From: Proteiniphilum sp.
GTDB lineage: Bacteria > Bacteroidota > Bacteroidia > Bacteroidales > Dysgonomonadaceae
Reading direction: 5' to 3'
Length of the DNA: 35,162 nucleotides
Assembly (NCBI GenBank): GCA_028709605.1
Contig: JAQVWR010000005.1
Location: forward strand, 1 to 35,162
Part shown: positions 8,975-17,702 of the stretch, in pieces
How the letters are laid out: every line of letters starts with the position of its first letter
Position numbering within the stretch: the first letter of the stretch is position 1
Notes under the pieces: generated by a model
What the model saw: only the letters and a program-made list of their open reading frames with translations
Told to the model about the DNA's origin: nothing
Databases searched by the model: none
Program-made: the position numbers and the translations under genes

Positions 8975-9532
8975 ATGAAGAAACTACCGCTGTTGATTAC
9001 CCTGTTGGTGATCACTCTCACTGCCTTTCCACAGGAAACGCAACGCGTGATGGGATGGAAGATTTCACATCAGGCGCCACAAAATGAGCTGAAGCTAAAC
9101 TTAGCCACTTCCATCTTCAGCTCCATGCCGGAGATCACCTATGAAAGGATCCTGCACACCGACCTCAGCCTGGGAGCCTCCGCCCTGGTATCACTCGAAC
9201 CGGACGACAATGACCTCAACCTGGCATTGATACCCTATATGCGCTGGTTCTTCGGAGGCAACACCGAGAGCCTGCAGAAGTGCGGTGCCGGCTTCTTTAT
9301 CGAGCTCAACGGTGCGCTCCTGTCGACAGACATCGATGAGAACGTGTATGAAAACGAGACCTACGTCACCCACAGCAAGGGCACAACAGGTGCAGGCCTG
9401 GGACTGGCCCTGGGATGGAAATACCTGACCCGCAACAACTGGGTAGGCGAACTCTATGGGGGTGCCGGCCGCGACTTTATGAACGACGACGCTTATCCCC
9501 GCGTAGGAATCACTATCGGGAAACGTTTCTGA
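8975..9532 (+). CDS. Exported, probably outer-membrane beta-barrel protein
   Basis: A 185-residue protein with an N-terminal signal peptide (MKKLPLLITLLVITLTAFPQ) and then alternating strand-like segments rich in Gly and aromatic residues. Examples are LKLNLATSIFSSMPEITYERIL, SLGASALVSL, GAGFFIELNGALL, GAGLGLALGWKYL and VGITIGKRF. It ends in phenylalanine, as outer-membrane proteins often do. The pattern resembles small DUF3575-like envelope proteins, but I cannot assign a function. The ATG at 8975 was chosen because it begins the signal peptide; upstream in-frame ATGs add a non-signal leader. A terminator-like hairpin follows at 9603-9643. Confidence 0.75.
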   Translation: MKKLPLLITLLVITLTAFPQETQRVMGWKISHQAPQNELKLNLATSIFSSMPEITYERILHTDLSLGASALVSLEPDDNDLNLALIPYMRWFFGGNTESLQKCGAGFFIELNGALLSTDIDENVYENETYVTHSKGTTGAGLGLALGWKYLTRNNWVGELYGGAGRDFMNDDAYPRVGITIGKRF

Positions 9533-9602
9533 AAATATTCACATACTGTCACATCGAAGAGGCGGCATGAAAATCGGGATGTCGTTTCGAAGTCCGGATG
9601 AA

Positions 9603-9643
9603 AAGAGGGTGAAATCACAACGTGATACATCCTCTTCTTTTTT
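9603..9643 (+). terminator. Putative Rho-independent terminator
   Basis: AAGAGG (9603-9608) pairs with CCTCTT (9631-9636). A perfect inner stem ATCAC/GTGAT closes a 3-base loop (9614-9626). A T-rich tract follows at 9638-9643. It lies about 70 bp after the envelope-protein stop. Confidence 0.5.
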
Positions 9644-9699
9644 CTCCGGAAGTGAAAGATTCAAATCCTTACGGGATAGTATTTCCGGGAATAAAAATG

Positions 9700-9707
9700 T
9701 ACATTTG
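9700..9707 (+). promoter_or_regulatory. Putative -7 box for the YfhO-like gene
   Basis: TACATTTG matches TAnnTTTG, 32 bp before the ATG at 9739. It lies inside an in-frame upstream extension of the gene, which argues that translation begins at 9739/9742. Confidence 0.5.
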
Positions 9708-9738
9708 TGGCTCATCTGATAATCCGATAAAAAAATAT

Positions 9739-12249
9739 ATGATGAAAGCTCCCGCCAACCTCAGGAAAATCGTTCCGGATCTGATCGCGATCCTGCTCTT
9801 TATACTGATCTCCTTTCTCTATTTTGCCCCGGCCGTGATGGAGGGACGCGTCATTGCCCAGCACGACTCACTGGCAGCCATCGGCCAGGGACAGGAGCAA
9901 CGCGATTATATGGAGCGCCACAACGGGGAGCGCACCCGCTGGAACATCTCCATGTTCAGCGGTATGCCCTCCTATCAGATGAGTCCCACCTACCACTCTG
10001 CCAAGGCACAGGATCTGGCAAAGAGAGCCTACTCCCTCTTCCTGCCCAACTATGTCTACCTGATTTTTATCCTGCTGCTCGGCTTCTACATCCTGATGCG
10101 CGTCTTGCGGGCATCACCGATGGTCAGTGCGCTGGGGGCCGTGGCCTGGGCTTTCTCCTCCTACTTCTTTATTCTCATTGCGGCGGGACATATCTGGAAG
10201 TTTATCACGCTTGCCTATGTTCCGCCCACGATCGCGGGACTGCTCCTTATCTACCGGAAGAAATACCTGCCGGGTGCATTGCTCTTGATGATCTTCACCG
10301 CTTTCCAGATCTCGGCCAACCATATCCAGATGAGCTACTACTTCCTTTTTGTGATGTTCTTTATGGTGATTGCCTTCGGTGTGGATGCCCTCCGCAAAAA
10401 GGAGCTGCCCGGTTTTCTGAAAGCAACGGGCGTGCTGCTGATCGCCGGCCTGATCGGCGTAGCGGCCAACACCAGCAGCCTCTATCACACCTATGAATAC
10501 TCAAAAGAGACGATGCGCGGCAAGTCGGAACTGACGCACCATGGAGAGACAAACCACACCGGTGACGGACTGGAACGCGATTACATCACCGCCTGGAGCT
10601 ACGGCATCGGCGAGACCTGGACGCTACTGGTGCCCAACACCAAAGGAGGAGCCTCCTTACCTCTTACAGAAAATGAACGGGCCATGGCGAAGGCACGTCC
10701 CGAATACCGGGCGCTCTACTCCCAGATCGGCCAGTACTGGGGAGATCAGCCCGGCACCTCGGGACCGGTCTATGTGGGTGCCTTCGTGCTGATGCTGTTC
10801 ATCCTCGGCCTCTTTATCGTGAAGGGTCCCCTCAAGTGGGCACTGCTGACCGGCACCCTCTTCTCGATCCTGCTCTCCTGGGGAAAGAACTTCATAGGGC
10901 CGACCAATTTCTTTATCGACTATGTGCCGATGTATAACAAGTTCCGTGCAGTCTCCTCCATCCTGGTGGTGGCTGAGTTCTGCATTCCTCTGCTGGCGGC
11001 ACTGGCGGTAAAGGAGATCGTGGCGAAGCCGGAGGTGCTGAAACAGCATCTGAAAGCAGTCTATATCAGCCTGGGGCTCACCGGAGGGATGGCTCTTCTC
11101 TTTGCATTGGCGCCGAAGCTCTTCTTCTCCTCCTTTATCTCCGCATCTGAGATGCAGGCACTGCAGTCGCTGCCACCGGAGCATATCCAGCCCATCCTGA
11201 CGAACCTGACTCAGATGAGGGTTGCTATCTTCACCGCCGATGCATGGCGCAGCTTCTTTATTGTGGCTGTGGGAACATTGATTCTTTGGCTCTTCGCGGC
11301 AAAGAAGATCAAAGCCGGGTGGATGGCAGCCGCCATCCTGCTGCTCTCGCTGATCGATCTGTGGAATGTAAACAAGCGTTATCTGAATGATTCCGATTTT
11401 GTTGCGGCAAACCAGACACAACACTATTTCACCATGACTCCAACGGATGAAGTGATCCTGCAGGATACCACCCAATATTACCGTGTGCTGAACATGGCAA
11501 CCAGCACTTTTAACGACGGGATTACCCCCTACCGGCACAAGGTGATCGGCGGATACCACGCCGCTAAGCTGCGTCGCTACCAGGACCTGATCGACCGGCA
11601 CCTCACCCGCGAGATGGGCACGCTGCAACAGGCCATCATCGGCAGCGGAGGGGTATTGGATTCGGTCAATGCCGACACCTTCAGGGTGCTGAATATGCTC
11701 AACACCCGGTGGATCATCCTGCCGTCAGAGGGCGGCGGGACACTGCCGGTGCTGAACCCACACGCCATGGGAAATGCCTGGTTTGTGGACAGGATCTGCT
11801 TTGCAGAAAATGCAGATGAAGAGATCGACGCACTGACAGCCATCGATCTACGCAAGGAGGCGGTCGCCGACAGACGGTTTGAGCCGATGCTGCAGGGGTT
11901 GCAGTTCTCCGATACCGATACGGCCTCAGTCATCCGCCTGACCGCATATGACTCCGACTATCTGATCTATGCAGCAGATGCCAAGCAGGCGAAGCTGGCG
12001 GTCTTCTCCGAGGTCTACTACCCGCGGGGGTGGCAGATCACCATCGACGGCGAGCCGGCAGAGATGCTGCGGGTGAACTACACGCTCCGTGGCCTCGTGA
12101 TCCCCGCAGGAAAACATACCATCACCTTCCGGTTCGATCCGCAGAGTGTAAAAACAACAGATAGGATCGCTTTCATAGCTTTGACACTGATGCTTTTGAC
12201 AGCGCTCCTGGTGATTTACAAATTGCTCAAACCTGCCGGCAAACCCTAA
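9739..12249 (+). CDS. Large YfhO-like multi-pass membrane protein
   Basis: An 836-residue integral membrane protein. Many hydrophobic segments are spread over the first two thirds (for example LIAILLFILISFLYFAP near residues 14-30, YLIFILLLGFYILMRVL, ALLLMIFTAFQIS and GLFIVKGPLKWALLTGTLF). A periplasmic-looking region follows, then a C-terminal hydrophobic helix (IAFIALTLMLLTALLVIYKLL). The architecture and stretches such as LSWGKNFIGPTNFFIDYVPMYNKFR match the YfhO/GT-C-like family of Bacteroidetes, linked elsewhere to cell-surface glycosylation; the substrate here is unknown. ATGATG at 9739 follows a promoter box, so earlier in-frame starts overlapping the terminator are unlikely. 9742 is equally possible. 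Confidence 0.82.
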   Translation: MMKAPANLRKIVPDLIAILLFILISFLYFAPAVMEGRVIAQHDSLAAIGQGQEQRDYMERHNGERTRWNISMFSGMPSYQMSPTYHSAKAQDLAKRAYSLFLPNYVYLIFILLLGFYILMRVLRASPMVSALGAVAWAFSSYFFILIAAGHIWKFITLAYVPPTIAGLLLIYRKKYLPGALLLMIFTAFQISANHIQMSYYFLFVMFFMVIAFGVDALRKKELPGFLKATGVLLIAGLIGVAANTSSLYHTYEYSKETMRGKSELTHHGETNHTGDGLERDYITAWSYGIGETWTLLVPNTKGGASLPLTENERAMAKARPEYRALYSQIGQYWGDQPGTSGPVYVGAFVLMLFILGLFIVKGPLKWALLTGTLFSILLSWGKNFIGPTNFFIDYVPMYNKFRAVSSILVVAEFCIPLLAALAVKEIVAKPEVLKQHLKAVYISLGLTGGMALLFALAPKLFFSSFISASEMQALQSLPPEHIQPILTNLTQMRVAIFTADAWRSFFIVAVGTLILWLFAAKKIKAGWMAAAILLLSLIDLWNVNKRYLNDSDFVAANQTQHYFTMTPTDEVILQDTTQYYRVLNMATSTFNDGITPYRHKVIGGYHAAKLRRYQDLIDRHLTREMGTLQQAIIGSGGVLDSVNADTFRVLNMLNTRWIILPSEGGGTLPVLNPHAMGNAWFVDRICFAENADEEIDALTAIDLRKEAVADRRFEPMLQGLQFSDTDTASVIRLTAYDSDYLIYAADAKQAKLAVFSEVYYPRGWQITIDGEPAEMLRVNYTLRGLVIPAGKHTITFRFDPQSVKTTDRIAFIALTLMLLTALLVIYKLLKPAGKP

Positions 12250-12300
12250 CAAACGAAGTTGTACCATAGCCACATCCACGCACAATGCCTGCCAGTCTCA

Positions 12301-15177
12301 TCACCGGTTGCAGAGCTCCCGGAAGGCACACCACTCGCAACTCCTGCTGTTCTCCGTCTGGGAGAAGGGTATGTCTGAATTGAAGATCTCCTCCAGCAGG
12401 GCATTGAACCGCTCCCTAAAATCCGGGAGCAAAAGGGACAAATCGTTGACGGGATGCTTGTCGTGGCATATCACCGGATCAAACCGATTGTATACGGAAT
12501 GCAGATAATAGAGAGCAGGGGATATAACGGTTCCGGGATGCTCCAGCAGATAAAAGAGACCATAGATAAACACCTGCAGGATCTGATAAGGACGCTTCAC
12601 TTTCGCCGCGTCAAAGAGTACCTCCATATTGCTGAAACGCGTTTCTCCCCTGCCGGTTTTGTAATCGATGATACGGACCGACTCCCCCACCCGGTCGATA
12701 CGGTCAATACTTCCCTTGAAGTCGACTTCCAACATCTCATTCACCTTGTATGATCTCCTGAAGCGGTACTCCGAGCCAATATAGGTGAAGGGCGTGAACT
12801 GCTTGTCCATCTCAAGCGTCTGTTTCACATAGCTTTTCAGGATCTCACCGATCAGGTAATGCTGTCCCTGCAGGGAGTGCGGGTGCGCTTCATCCCGGAA
12901 ATAATAGCGAGCAAAGGCACGTTCAAGGGTGCTGTTGAGAAGGATATCGTCCTTCGCAATTTCCGACAGCACATCCGGTGTGATCGTCATCCCCCTGAAA
13001 CGATTGTAGAGCGTCTCCATCAGGTGGTGAAAGATAGAACCGAACACATTGGCCTCCACTGTCTCCTCCACTTCCGCCTCCTCGGAGAGGCTCTCCACGG
13101 CGGTGAAATAGAATTGCAGGGGACAATTGATATAATTGTTGACCAGTGATGCCGACAGCGACCGTCCATTCCCCGCGCGGAAGGCATCCAGCTTGTGCAT
13201 CACCTCGCTTGTTTTGGCCACCGTCACGGGCGACACCTTGGGGGCTGAGACATCATAGGTTGCCACCCGTTCGGATATCTGAAATGCATTCCTATAAAGA
13301 TACTTCAGCTGGTAGAAATAGCGGCTCACCTCTCCGGTCTGCATCTCCTCGGAGCGGGTATCATACAGCATGTAGATCCGTTTGGCCCGACTGATCATCC
13401 GGTAGAAATGATAGGCAAAGATGCTGTCCTGGTGCTCGTAGGTGGGCAGTCCGAACCCTTTCCGGAGCGTATAGGGGATAAACGAGGTGGCAGCGTTTCT
13501 CAAAGGAAACACCCCTTCGTTCATCGAGAGAATGATCAGGTTCTCAAAGTCGAGTGCCCGTGTCTCCAGCACCCCCATAATTTGTAAACCCGATAGGGGC
13601 TCGCCGCTGAAAGCAACGCTGATGCCATGGGCCAACTTTCTGAGCAGCCGGAAGCAGGTCTCTACCGTCATCTGCGGCACCTCCTGCAGACGGTCTTGCA
13701 GGCGGGTGACCGTTTTGTGATACTGCACAATAAACTCCCTCTCAAGATCAAGAGAGCGGCTGCTGCGGGGAGCCGTCTCCGCCGCTTGCTTCTCTGCCGT
13801 AAGACTTTGATAGAGATAGGCAAAGATATCATTCAGATAACCGGGAATCTCCTCCCAGTGGGTGATGGGTGTGAAGATCAGCTGCAAGAGACGGTGAGAA
13901 GGGATCTCGGAGAGGGGAACCACGATACGGTTGAAGGTAAGGATATGACGCTTCAGCTGCTCCGTTTCTGCCGGTGCTGCCGCCGCTACCAGGGGATGGC
14001 TCAGTATTGCTTTCACATAACGGTGGAAAAAGGCAACCTCTCCGTTGCTGCTGCGCAGATTCTGCTGCAACAGGGCGATATGCTCCACGAGGCTCGACAC
14101 GGAGGCATGCGACAGGTCATACCCCATGGTTACATTGATCTTGCCGATCTCCGTGGGGATGGAGTAGAGCACCGGCAGAAGCAGGCTCTCATCCGGCAGG
14201 ACGATGGCCGTACGGATTGCCTCTCCGGGATCGGGAATGGCACCCGATCGGATCAGCCCGGTGAGAATCTGTGCCACGTGCCGGGCCTGTCCCACGCCGG
14301 AGGAGATGCCGATCAGCTCGATCTGCGGCTTCTCCCTGTTCTTCTCTGTAGCATTGAGAGAGAAATGCGAAGGAAAAAGAGCAAGGTTCTTCTTCACCTG
14401 GGAAGAGGCACCGTTCATCTCATCATACAAAAACGGTGAATCGTAATCCCAGTAAAAATCGGCCAGTCCCCGCTTGCGCAGCTGCTCCATCAGCAGTGTC
14501 TCAGCCGGAGTGAGCGCGTGCAACCCCACAAAAATATATCCTTCGGTACGAGGGCCATCCATCTCACCGGCCTTTGCCCGTTCAGCCACTTCTCGGAACA
14601 TCATCCCCTCATAGGCGACGCCCCTGGCATGCAGGGCTTCTCTGAAGGATGCGTACAATTCATACATCACCTCCCAGGTCTGCTGGAAGCGTTGCTTCGC
14701 CTCATTCCCCTCAACGGGCATAAAATGGCTCCAGAAACGGCGGATAGCCATTACCTGCTCTTCCGTGAGGTGCGACAGGTCATCGTCCAGCGACCGGAAG
14801 TCGTGCACGTTGCGAAAGAGCTGGCGCGCATCGGCGAGGTACTTATCTGTATCATCGAAATCGTTCAGCAGCATCTCTCCCCAGTAAAGAAAATCATCGA
14901 ACGACTCGTCTGATCCGCTGATCTCCCGGTAACGATTATAGAGGATCACCAGCATCTCGATCCGGTCGGCCGACCGATAAGAAGAGAAGGAAGCAAACAG
15001 CTCCTGAATGGTGATCACCCGTGGCGAGAAAAGAGGCTTGCCCGCAATCTCTGCCAGGTATTTCTGGAAAAAGACTCCGGCACGACGGTTGGGAAAGACA
15101 AACGTATACCGGTAGAGCCCGTTGCCGTAATGGGTGTAGAATACATCTGCTACCTGATAAAGAAATGGGCCCATCAT
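12301..15177 (-). CDS. PD-(D/E)XK nuclease, AddB/RecB-like
   Basis: A 958-residue protein of the AddB/RecB-nuclease superfamily, which processes double-strand DNA ends for recombination. The N-terminus (TFVFPNRRAGVFFQKYL) occupies the place of the AddB helicase-like domain but lacks a GKT Walker A, so helicase activity is unlikely. The C-terminal nuclease has IIDYKTGRG (Asp838 and Lys840) followed by YQILQVFIYGL, the Q-x-x-x-Y helix. Cys685 (NCPLQFYF) together with Cys947, Cys950 and Cys956 (CEWCAFRELC) fits the iron-sulphur cluster pattern of AddB. Its ATG overlaps the stop of the upstream coiled-coil gene (ATGA). No AddA/UvrD-type partner is present in the window. Confidence 0.87.
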   Translation of the reverse strand: MMGPFLYQVADVFYTHYGNGLYRYTFVFPNRRAGVFFQKYLAEIAGKPLFSPRVITIQELFASFSSYRSADRIEMLVILYNRYREISGSDESFDDFLYWGEMLLNDFDDTDKYLADARQLFRNVHDFRSLDDDLSHLTEEQVMAIRRFWSHFMPVEGNEAKQRFQQTWEVMYELYASFREALHARGVAYEGMMFREVAERAKAGEMDGPRTEGYIFVGLHALTPAETLLMEQLRKRGLADFYWDYDSPFLYDEMNGASSQVKKNLALFPSHFSLNATEKNREKPQIELIGISSGVGQARHVAQILTGLIRSGAIPDPGEAIRTAIVLPDESLLLPVLYSIPTEIGKINVTMGYDLSHASVSSLVEHIALLQQNLRSSNGEVAFFHRYVKAILSHPLVAAAAPAETEQLKRHILTFNRIVVPLSEIPSHRLLQLIFTPITHWEEIPGYLNDIFAYLYQSLTAEKQAAETAPRSSRSLDLEREFIVQYHKTVTRLQDRLQEVPQMTVETCFRLLRKLAHGISVAFSGEPLSGLQIMGVLETRALDFENLIILSMNEGVFPLRNAATSFIPYTLRKGFGLPTYEHQDSIFAYHFYRMISRAKRIYMLYDTRSEEMQTGEVSRYFYQLKYLYRNAFQISERVATYDVSAPKVSPVTVAKTSEVMHKLDAFRAGNGRSLSASLVNNYINCPLQFYFTAVESLSEEAEVEETVEANVFGSIFHHLMETLYNRFRGMTITPDVLSEIAKDDILLNSTLERAFARYYFRDEAHPHSLQGQHYLIGEILKSYVKQTLEMDKQFTPFTYIGSEYRFRRSYKVNEMLEVDFKGSIDRIDRVGESVRIIDYKTGRGETRFSNMEVLFDAAKVKRPYQILQVFIYGLFYLLEHPGTVISPALYYLHSVYNRFDPVICHDKHPVNDLSLLLPDFRERFNALLEEIFNSDIPFSQTENSRSCEWCAFRELCNR

Positions 15178-16202
15178 TCTTTATTGGACACGGTATCCGG
15201 CCGTTCGCCAAATGTTTTAATCTTGGCGGCGCTTTCTATGGCTTTCAGGGCAATATCTTTTACACCTTCCTCTGCACGGTTTGCCTTGTCACTGTACTCT
15301 TTCAGCTGAGCTTGCATTTCCTGTTTTTTTTGTTGCAGGGACTCGATCATTTGATCACGAAGGCGGATCTCCGATTCATTCTGCTTGTTCGACAATTTCA
15401 TTTCAAACTCATATTTGTTTTGCAAAGCATTTGTCACCTCCTGTTCTTTAGCCTTCAGCGCTTTTTCCAACTCACCCGGGAAACCAGCCGTCTCTTTTCT
15501 TAAACCATTCAGTTCGGTTTCCGCCATCTTAACGGCCTGCTCACGTTGAGATATCTCCTGTTCAAAAGCGTATTTTTTGTCGATCAGTTCTTTTTCGAGT
15601 TGAGCCTTTTGGGTCTCATATTCATCTTTTTCTTTCTGACGCGCAATTTTAAGGTTATAGTGATATTCATCATCCTCTCTCTTGCGGCGTTTTGTTAACT
15701 CATCCCAATACTCTTTCTCCTCCGTCTTTTGTTTTGTTTTCGCCTCCTCCCACGACACTTTTTTCTCATTCATCTCCCGATTGAAGGCTTCTTCTTTCTC
15801 TTTCATCGATGTTTCAAAAGACTCTTTCTTCTCTTTCTGTGCCAGCAACATAGCCGCTAACGAATCGGTATTGGCCGACAGGGAATAAAGATCCTCGAGA
15901 GATTGTTTCTCCACGGCAATAGCAGCCCGTATTTCTTCCAGCTTCTTAAACTCATTGCTTAAGTGAGCCTGTAACTCGTCCAACGAGTGGATCAACGACG
16001 ATTTCAGATTTGCAATGCCTTTTGCAATGCCTTCATTACTCACATCGGTTACCTTTTCGATGATCTCATTCTTTTTCTTTTCATCCTGAACCTGCTTGGG
16101 AATATTACTCTTCTCCTCTTGCACTTTTTTCAATAAAGCATCGTAAGCTTTTACAATTTCAGCCTTCGTGTTCTTTTCTGTTACAACTTTTTCCATAATC
16201 AT
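15174..16202 (-). CDS. Long coiled-coil protein of unknown function
   Basis: A 342-residue, highly charged protein with no signal peptide or membrane segment. Residues of about 85-320 are almost continuous Glu/Lys-rich helix with heptad-like spacing (KEKKESFETSMKEKEEAFNR, KRRKREDDEYHYNLKIARQK and similar). I recognise no named family. It overlaps the nuclease gene by 4 bp, so the two are probably translated together and may act together, for instance as a structural or DNA-bridging partner. That is inference from gene order only. A second ATG at 16196 (MEKVVTEKN) has AGGA 7 bp upstream and may be the true start. Confidence 0.75.
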   Translation of the reverse strand: MIMEKVVTEKNTKAEIVKAYDALLKKVQEEKSNIPKQVQDEKKKNEIIEKVTDVSNEGIAKGIANLKSSLIHSLDELQAHLSNEFKKLEEIRAAIAVEKQSLEDLYSLSANTDSLAAMLLAQKEKKESFETSMKEKEEAFNREMNEKKVSWEEAKTKQKTEEKEYWDELTKRRKREDDEYHYNLKIARQKEKDEYETQKAQLEKELIDKKYAFEQEISQREQAVKMAETELNGLRKETAGFPGELEKALKAKEQEVTNALQNKYEFEMKLSNKQNESEIRLRDQMIESLQQKKQEMQAQLKEYSDKANRAEEGVKDIALKAIESAAKIKTFGERPDTVSNKE

Positions 16203-16260
16203 CCTGTTTGATCGTTGATATTCCGTTTATACCAGCACACTTATTGAGCTGTTAATCTGA

Positions 16261-16268
16261 CAAAATTA
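16261..16268 (-). promoter_or_regulatory. Putative -7 box for the coiled-coil/nuclease pair
   Basis: The minus strand reads TAATTTTG, matching TAnnTTTG, about 59 bp upstream of the coiled-coil gene start. No TTTG box at normal spacing. The rest of the 16269-16401 gap shows nothing recognisable. Confidence 0.45.
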
Positions 16269-16401
16269 CCTTTTTTTTTCGAACTCTCATCATTCACACA
16301 AAAGTTCGGACGTAAATTACAACCATCAAGCAGGAATCATCTCTTTTTATCCAGATAAACATCCGGATACTACTGTACATCTGATAAATCCTCTATGAAA
16401 A

Positions 16402-16406
16402 GATAA
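16402..16406. repeat. Left 5-bp direct repeat of the composite element
   Basis: GATAA immediately before the CC end of IS copy 1. It is identical to the five bases after IS copy 2 (21294-21298), consistent with a target-site duplication made by insertion of the whole unit. Confidence 0.7.
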
Positions 16407-16441
16407 CCTTAATTCCGCAAGGTCATTGTAAATATAAATAA

Positions 16442-16492
16442 GCAAAGCGCTGATAAAAAATATCTTACCTAACGCTTTGCCATGTGTAAGAT
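16442..16492 (+). other. Interlaced inverted repeats in the IS leader
   Basis: GCAAAGCG (16442-16449) pairs with CGCTTTGC (16473-16480). ATCTTAC (16462-16468) pairs with GTAAGAT (16486-16492). Each arm of one stem lies in the span of the other, giving a pseudoknot-type or mutually exclusive arrangement just upstream of the transposase start. The same sequence is intact in copy 2 (20244-20294). Confidence 0.55.
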
Positions 16493-16540
16493 TTCACTTA
16501 TTTTTATGCTTGCAAACAAAAAAAGTAAATCATACAAAGG

Positions 16541-17325
16541 ATGAAAATACAAAAAGTTTCTCAATCCATCACTTCTTTTGCCGGAATTTCATTTGTACAT
16601 GAAGAATTTAACAAATCCGGTTTATTAAATCTCATCGATAATCATCTCGGTATAAGGAATTTCACCGGTCATCAGCACGGTGAGCTATTTAGGCCCTGGT
16701 TTGAAATATTTTTTTGTGGAGGAGAAGTGGCAGAGGATGTCGGGGAGCATTTGCGTTCAACACTTGAGAACATACCCGGCAACCGTGTAGCCAGTCCCGA
16801 TACCCTGCTTCGTGTGATAAAAGAGTTGGCGAAGGATATAATTGATACGTTTTCAAAGAATTGTAATCTTTTCTATGTCCGTGCAAACAAATCCGAAAAC
16901 ATGACGGAACAGGTCTGCCAAATAAGCGAATGAAAAAAAGTAGAAATCAACGATAACACATACCAGGTGGGCTCCATTCCCGTATTTTGACTAATGATCA
17001 TGAATCAGGCGAAAAAGAGGTGATTGAATATTACAACATGCGTGGATCCAGTGAAAAGCTGTTCGACATCCAGAACAACGACTTTGGTTGGGGACGTCTT
17101 CCCACATCAGAGATGAATAGTAATACACTCTTCCTGATTATGACCGCCATGATGAAAAACTTCTACAACTACTTTACCAACAAGGTAGCAGCCCTGTTTA
17201 AGGATATCCCCTCGACGTCAAGAATGAAACGATTTATTTTCAAATTCATCTGTGTCGCCGGGAAATGGATAAACAAATTAATCATGTTGAGAGAAAAGCA
17301 AGTGAAAAACCTGGATGAATCTTGA
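16541..17325 (+). pseudogene. IS1380-family transposase remnant, copy 1
   Basis: The first 108 or so residues (MKIQKVSQSITSFAGISFVH to IIDTFSKN) match the N-terminal part of IS1380-type transposases. The sequence then jumps to a later region (NLFYVRANKSENMTEQV), so the segment expected to carry the first catalytic aspartates is missing. A TGA at 16932 replaces the Trp codon still present in copy 2, and a further frame change near 16987 leads into SEKEVIEYYNMRGSSEKLFDIQNNDFGWG, the C-terminal catalytic-Glu region. The 97-bp deletion then alters the C-terminus. It cannot make an active enzyme. Confidence 0.8.
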
Positions 17326-17412
17326 AATAATCTGCCTGAAAGGGCAACTGAAATATTTTCAACCCGGCAAAGGATTTTGCTTGCGGATTTTAGGTTTTAT
17401 AAAACCTTGATT

Positions 17413-17613
17413 ATGCATTTATCTGAAAAGAAAAATTCAAAAGAAGATTATGCTTATTACGATGCCTTTGATGTAGCAAGAATTTTGCGTATCCATTTCA
17501 AAACCGCTCTTAAATGAGGAAAAGAAGGTAAAATACCTTCGTTTAAAATCGGTAATAGACGATATTTTCCCCCGGAAGAGATTTTGGCGTTGAGGAGGGA
17601 TTTGGGTAGATGA
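17413..17613 (+). pseudogene. Excisionase-like helix-turn-helix gene broken by one stop codon
   Basis: Read through, this frame encodes 66 residues: an N-terminal tail, then YYDAFDVARILRIHFKTALK and GKEGKIPSFKIGNRRYFP. This is the pattern of small MerR/excisionase-type helix-turn-helix proteins (HTH_17-like) common on mobile elements. A TGA at 17515-17517 stands exactly where TGG (Trp) is expected before GKEGKIP, so a single G-to-A change has killed the gene. The frame is otherwise intact to the TGA at 17611. It lies 18 bp after IS copy 1 and was probably part of the DNA captured with the cargo. Confidence 0.7.
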
Positions 17614-17648
17614 AGAAAAATTTAATATCAAAATTTGAATACTAATAT

Positions 17649-17679
17649 TTTGTAATTAAATATATTATCGCTACTTTTG
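17649..17679 (+). promoter_or_regulatory. Consensus Bacteroidetes promoter for the three-gene cargo operon
   Basis: TTTG at 17649-17652 (-33 box), a 19-bp spacer and TACTTTTG at 17672-17679 (-7 box, TAnnTTTG). The ATG of the first cargo gene is 23 bp downstream at 17703. It is the best promoter match seen in the window. Confidence 0.7.
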
Positions 17680-17702
17680 CATATTCTCAATAACGTTTGA
17701 TA

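Larger units (their letters stand above)
16407..17394 (+). mobile_element. IS1380-like element copy 1, internally deleted
   Basis: 988 bp. The left end is CCTTAATTCCGCAAG; the reverse complement of the right end is CCTAAAATCCGCAAG, with 13 of 15 positions matching as terminal inverted repeats. Family assignment rests on the transposase remnant (NNDFGWGRLPTSEMN and NFYNYF stretches). Against copy 2 I count about eight substitutions and one 97-bp gap (missing between 17279 and about 17280). Full IS1380-type elements are about 1.6-1.7 kb, so both copies are shortened. Confidence 0.78.

Noticed and set aside
9622-9738. Upstream GTG start extending the YfhO-like protein by 39 residues
   Set aside because: The start lies in a terminator stem and the extension runs through a promoter box.
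10657-11628. 323-residue minus-strand frame
   Set aside because: Antisense to the YfhO-like gene; His/Gln-rich translation typical of a shadow frame.
16541-17325. Productive programmed frameshift in the transposase
   Set aside because: Some IS families use one, but here the region with the first catalytic aspartates is missing and copy 1 has an extra in-frame stop.
17515-17517. TGA read as an amino acid (recoding) in the helix-turn-helix gene
   Set aside because: Other genes here use TGA as a normal stop and the position expects Trp, so a simple nonsense change is the simpler explanation.
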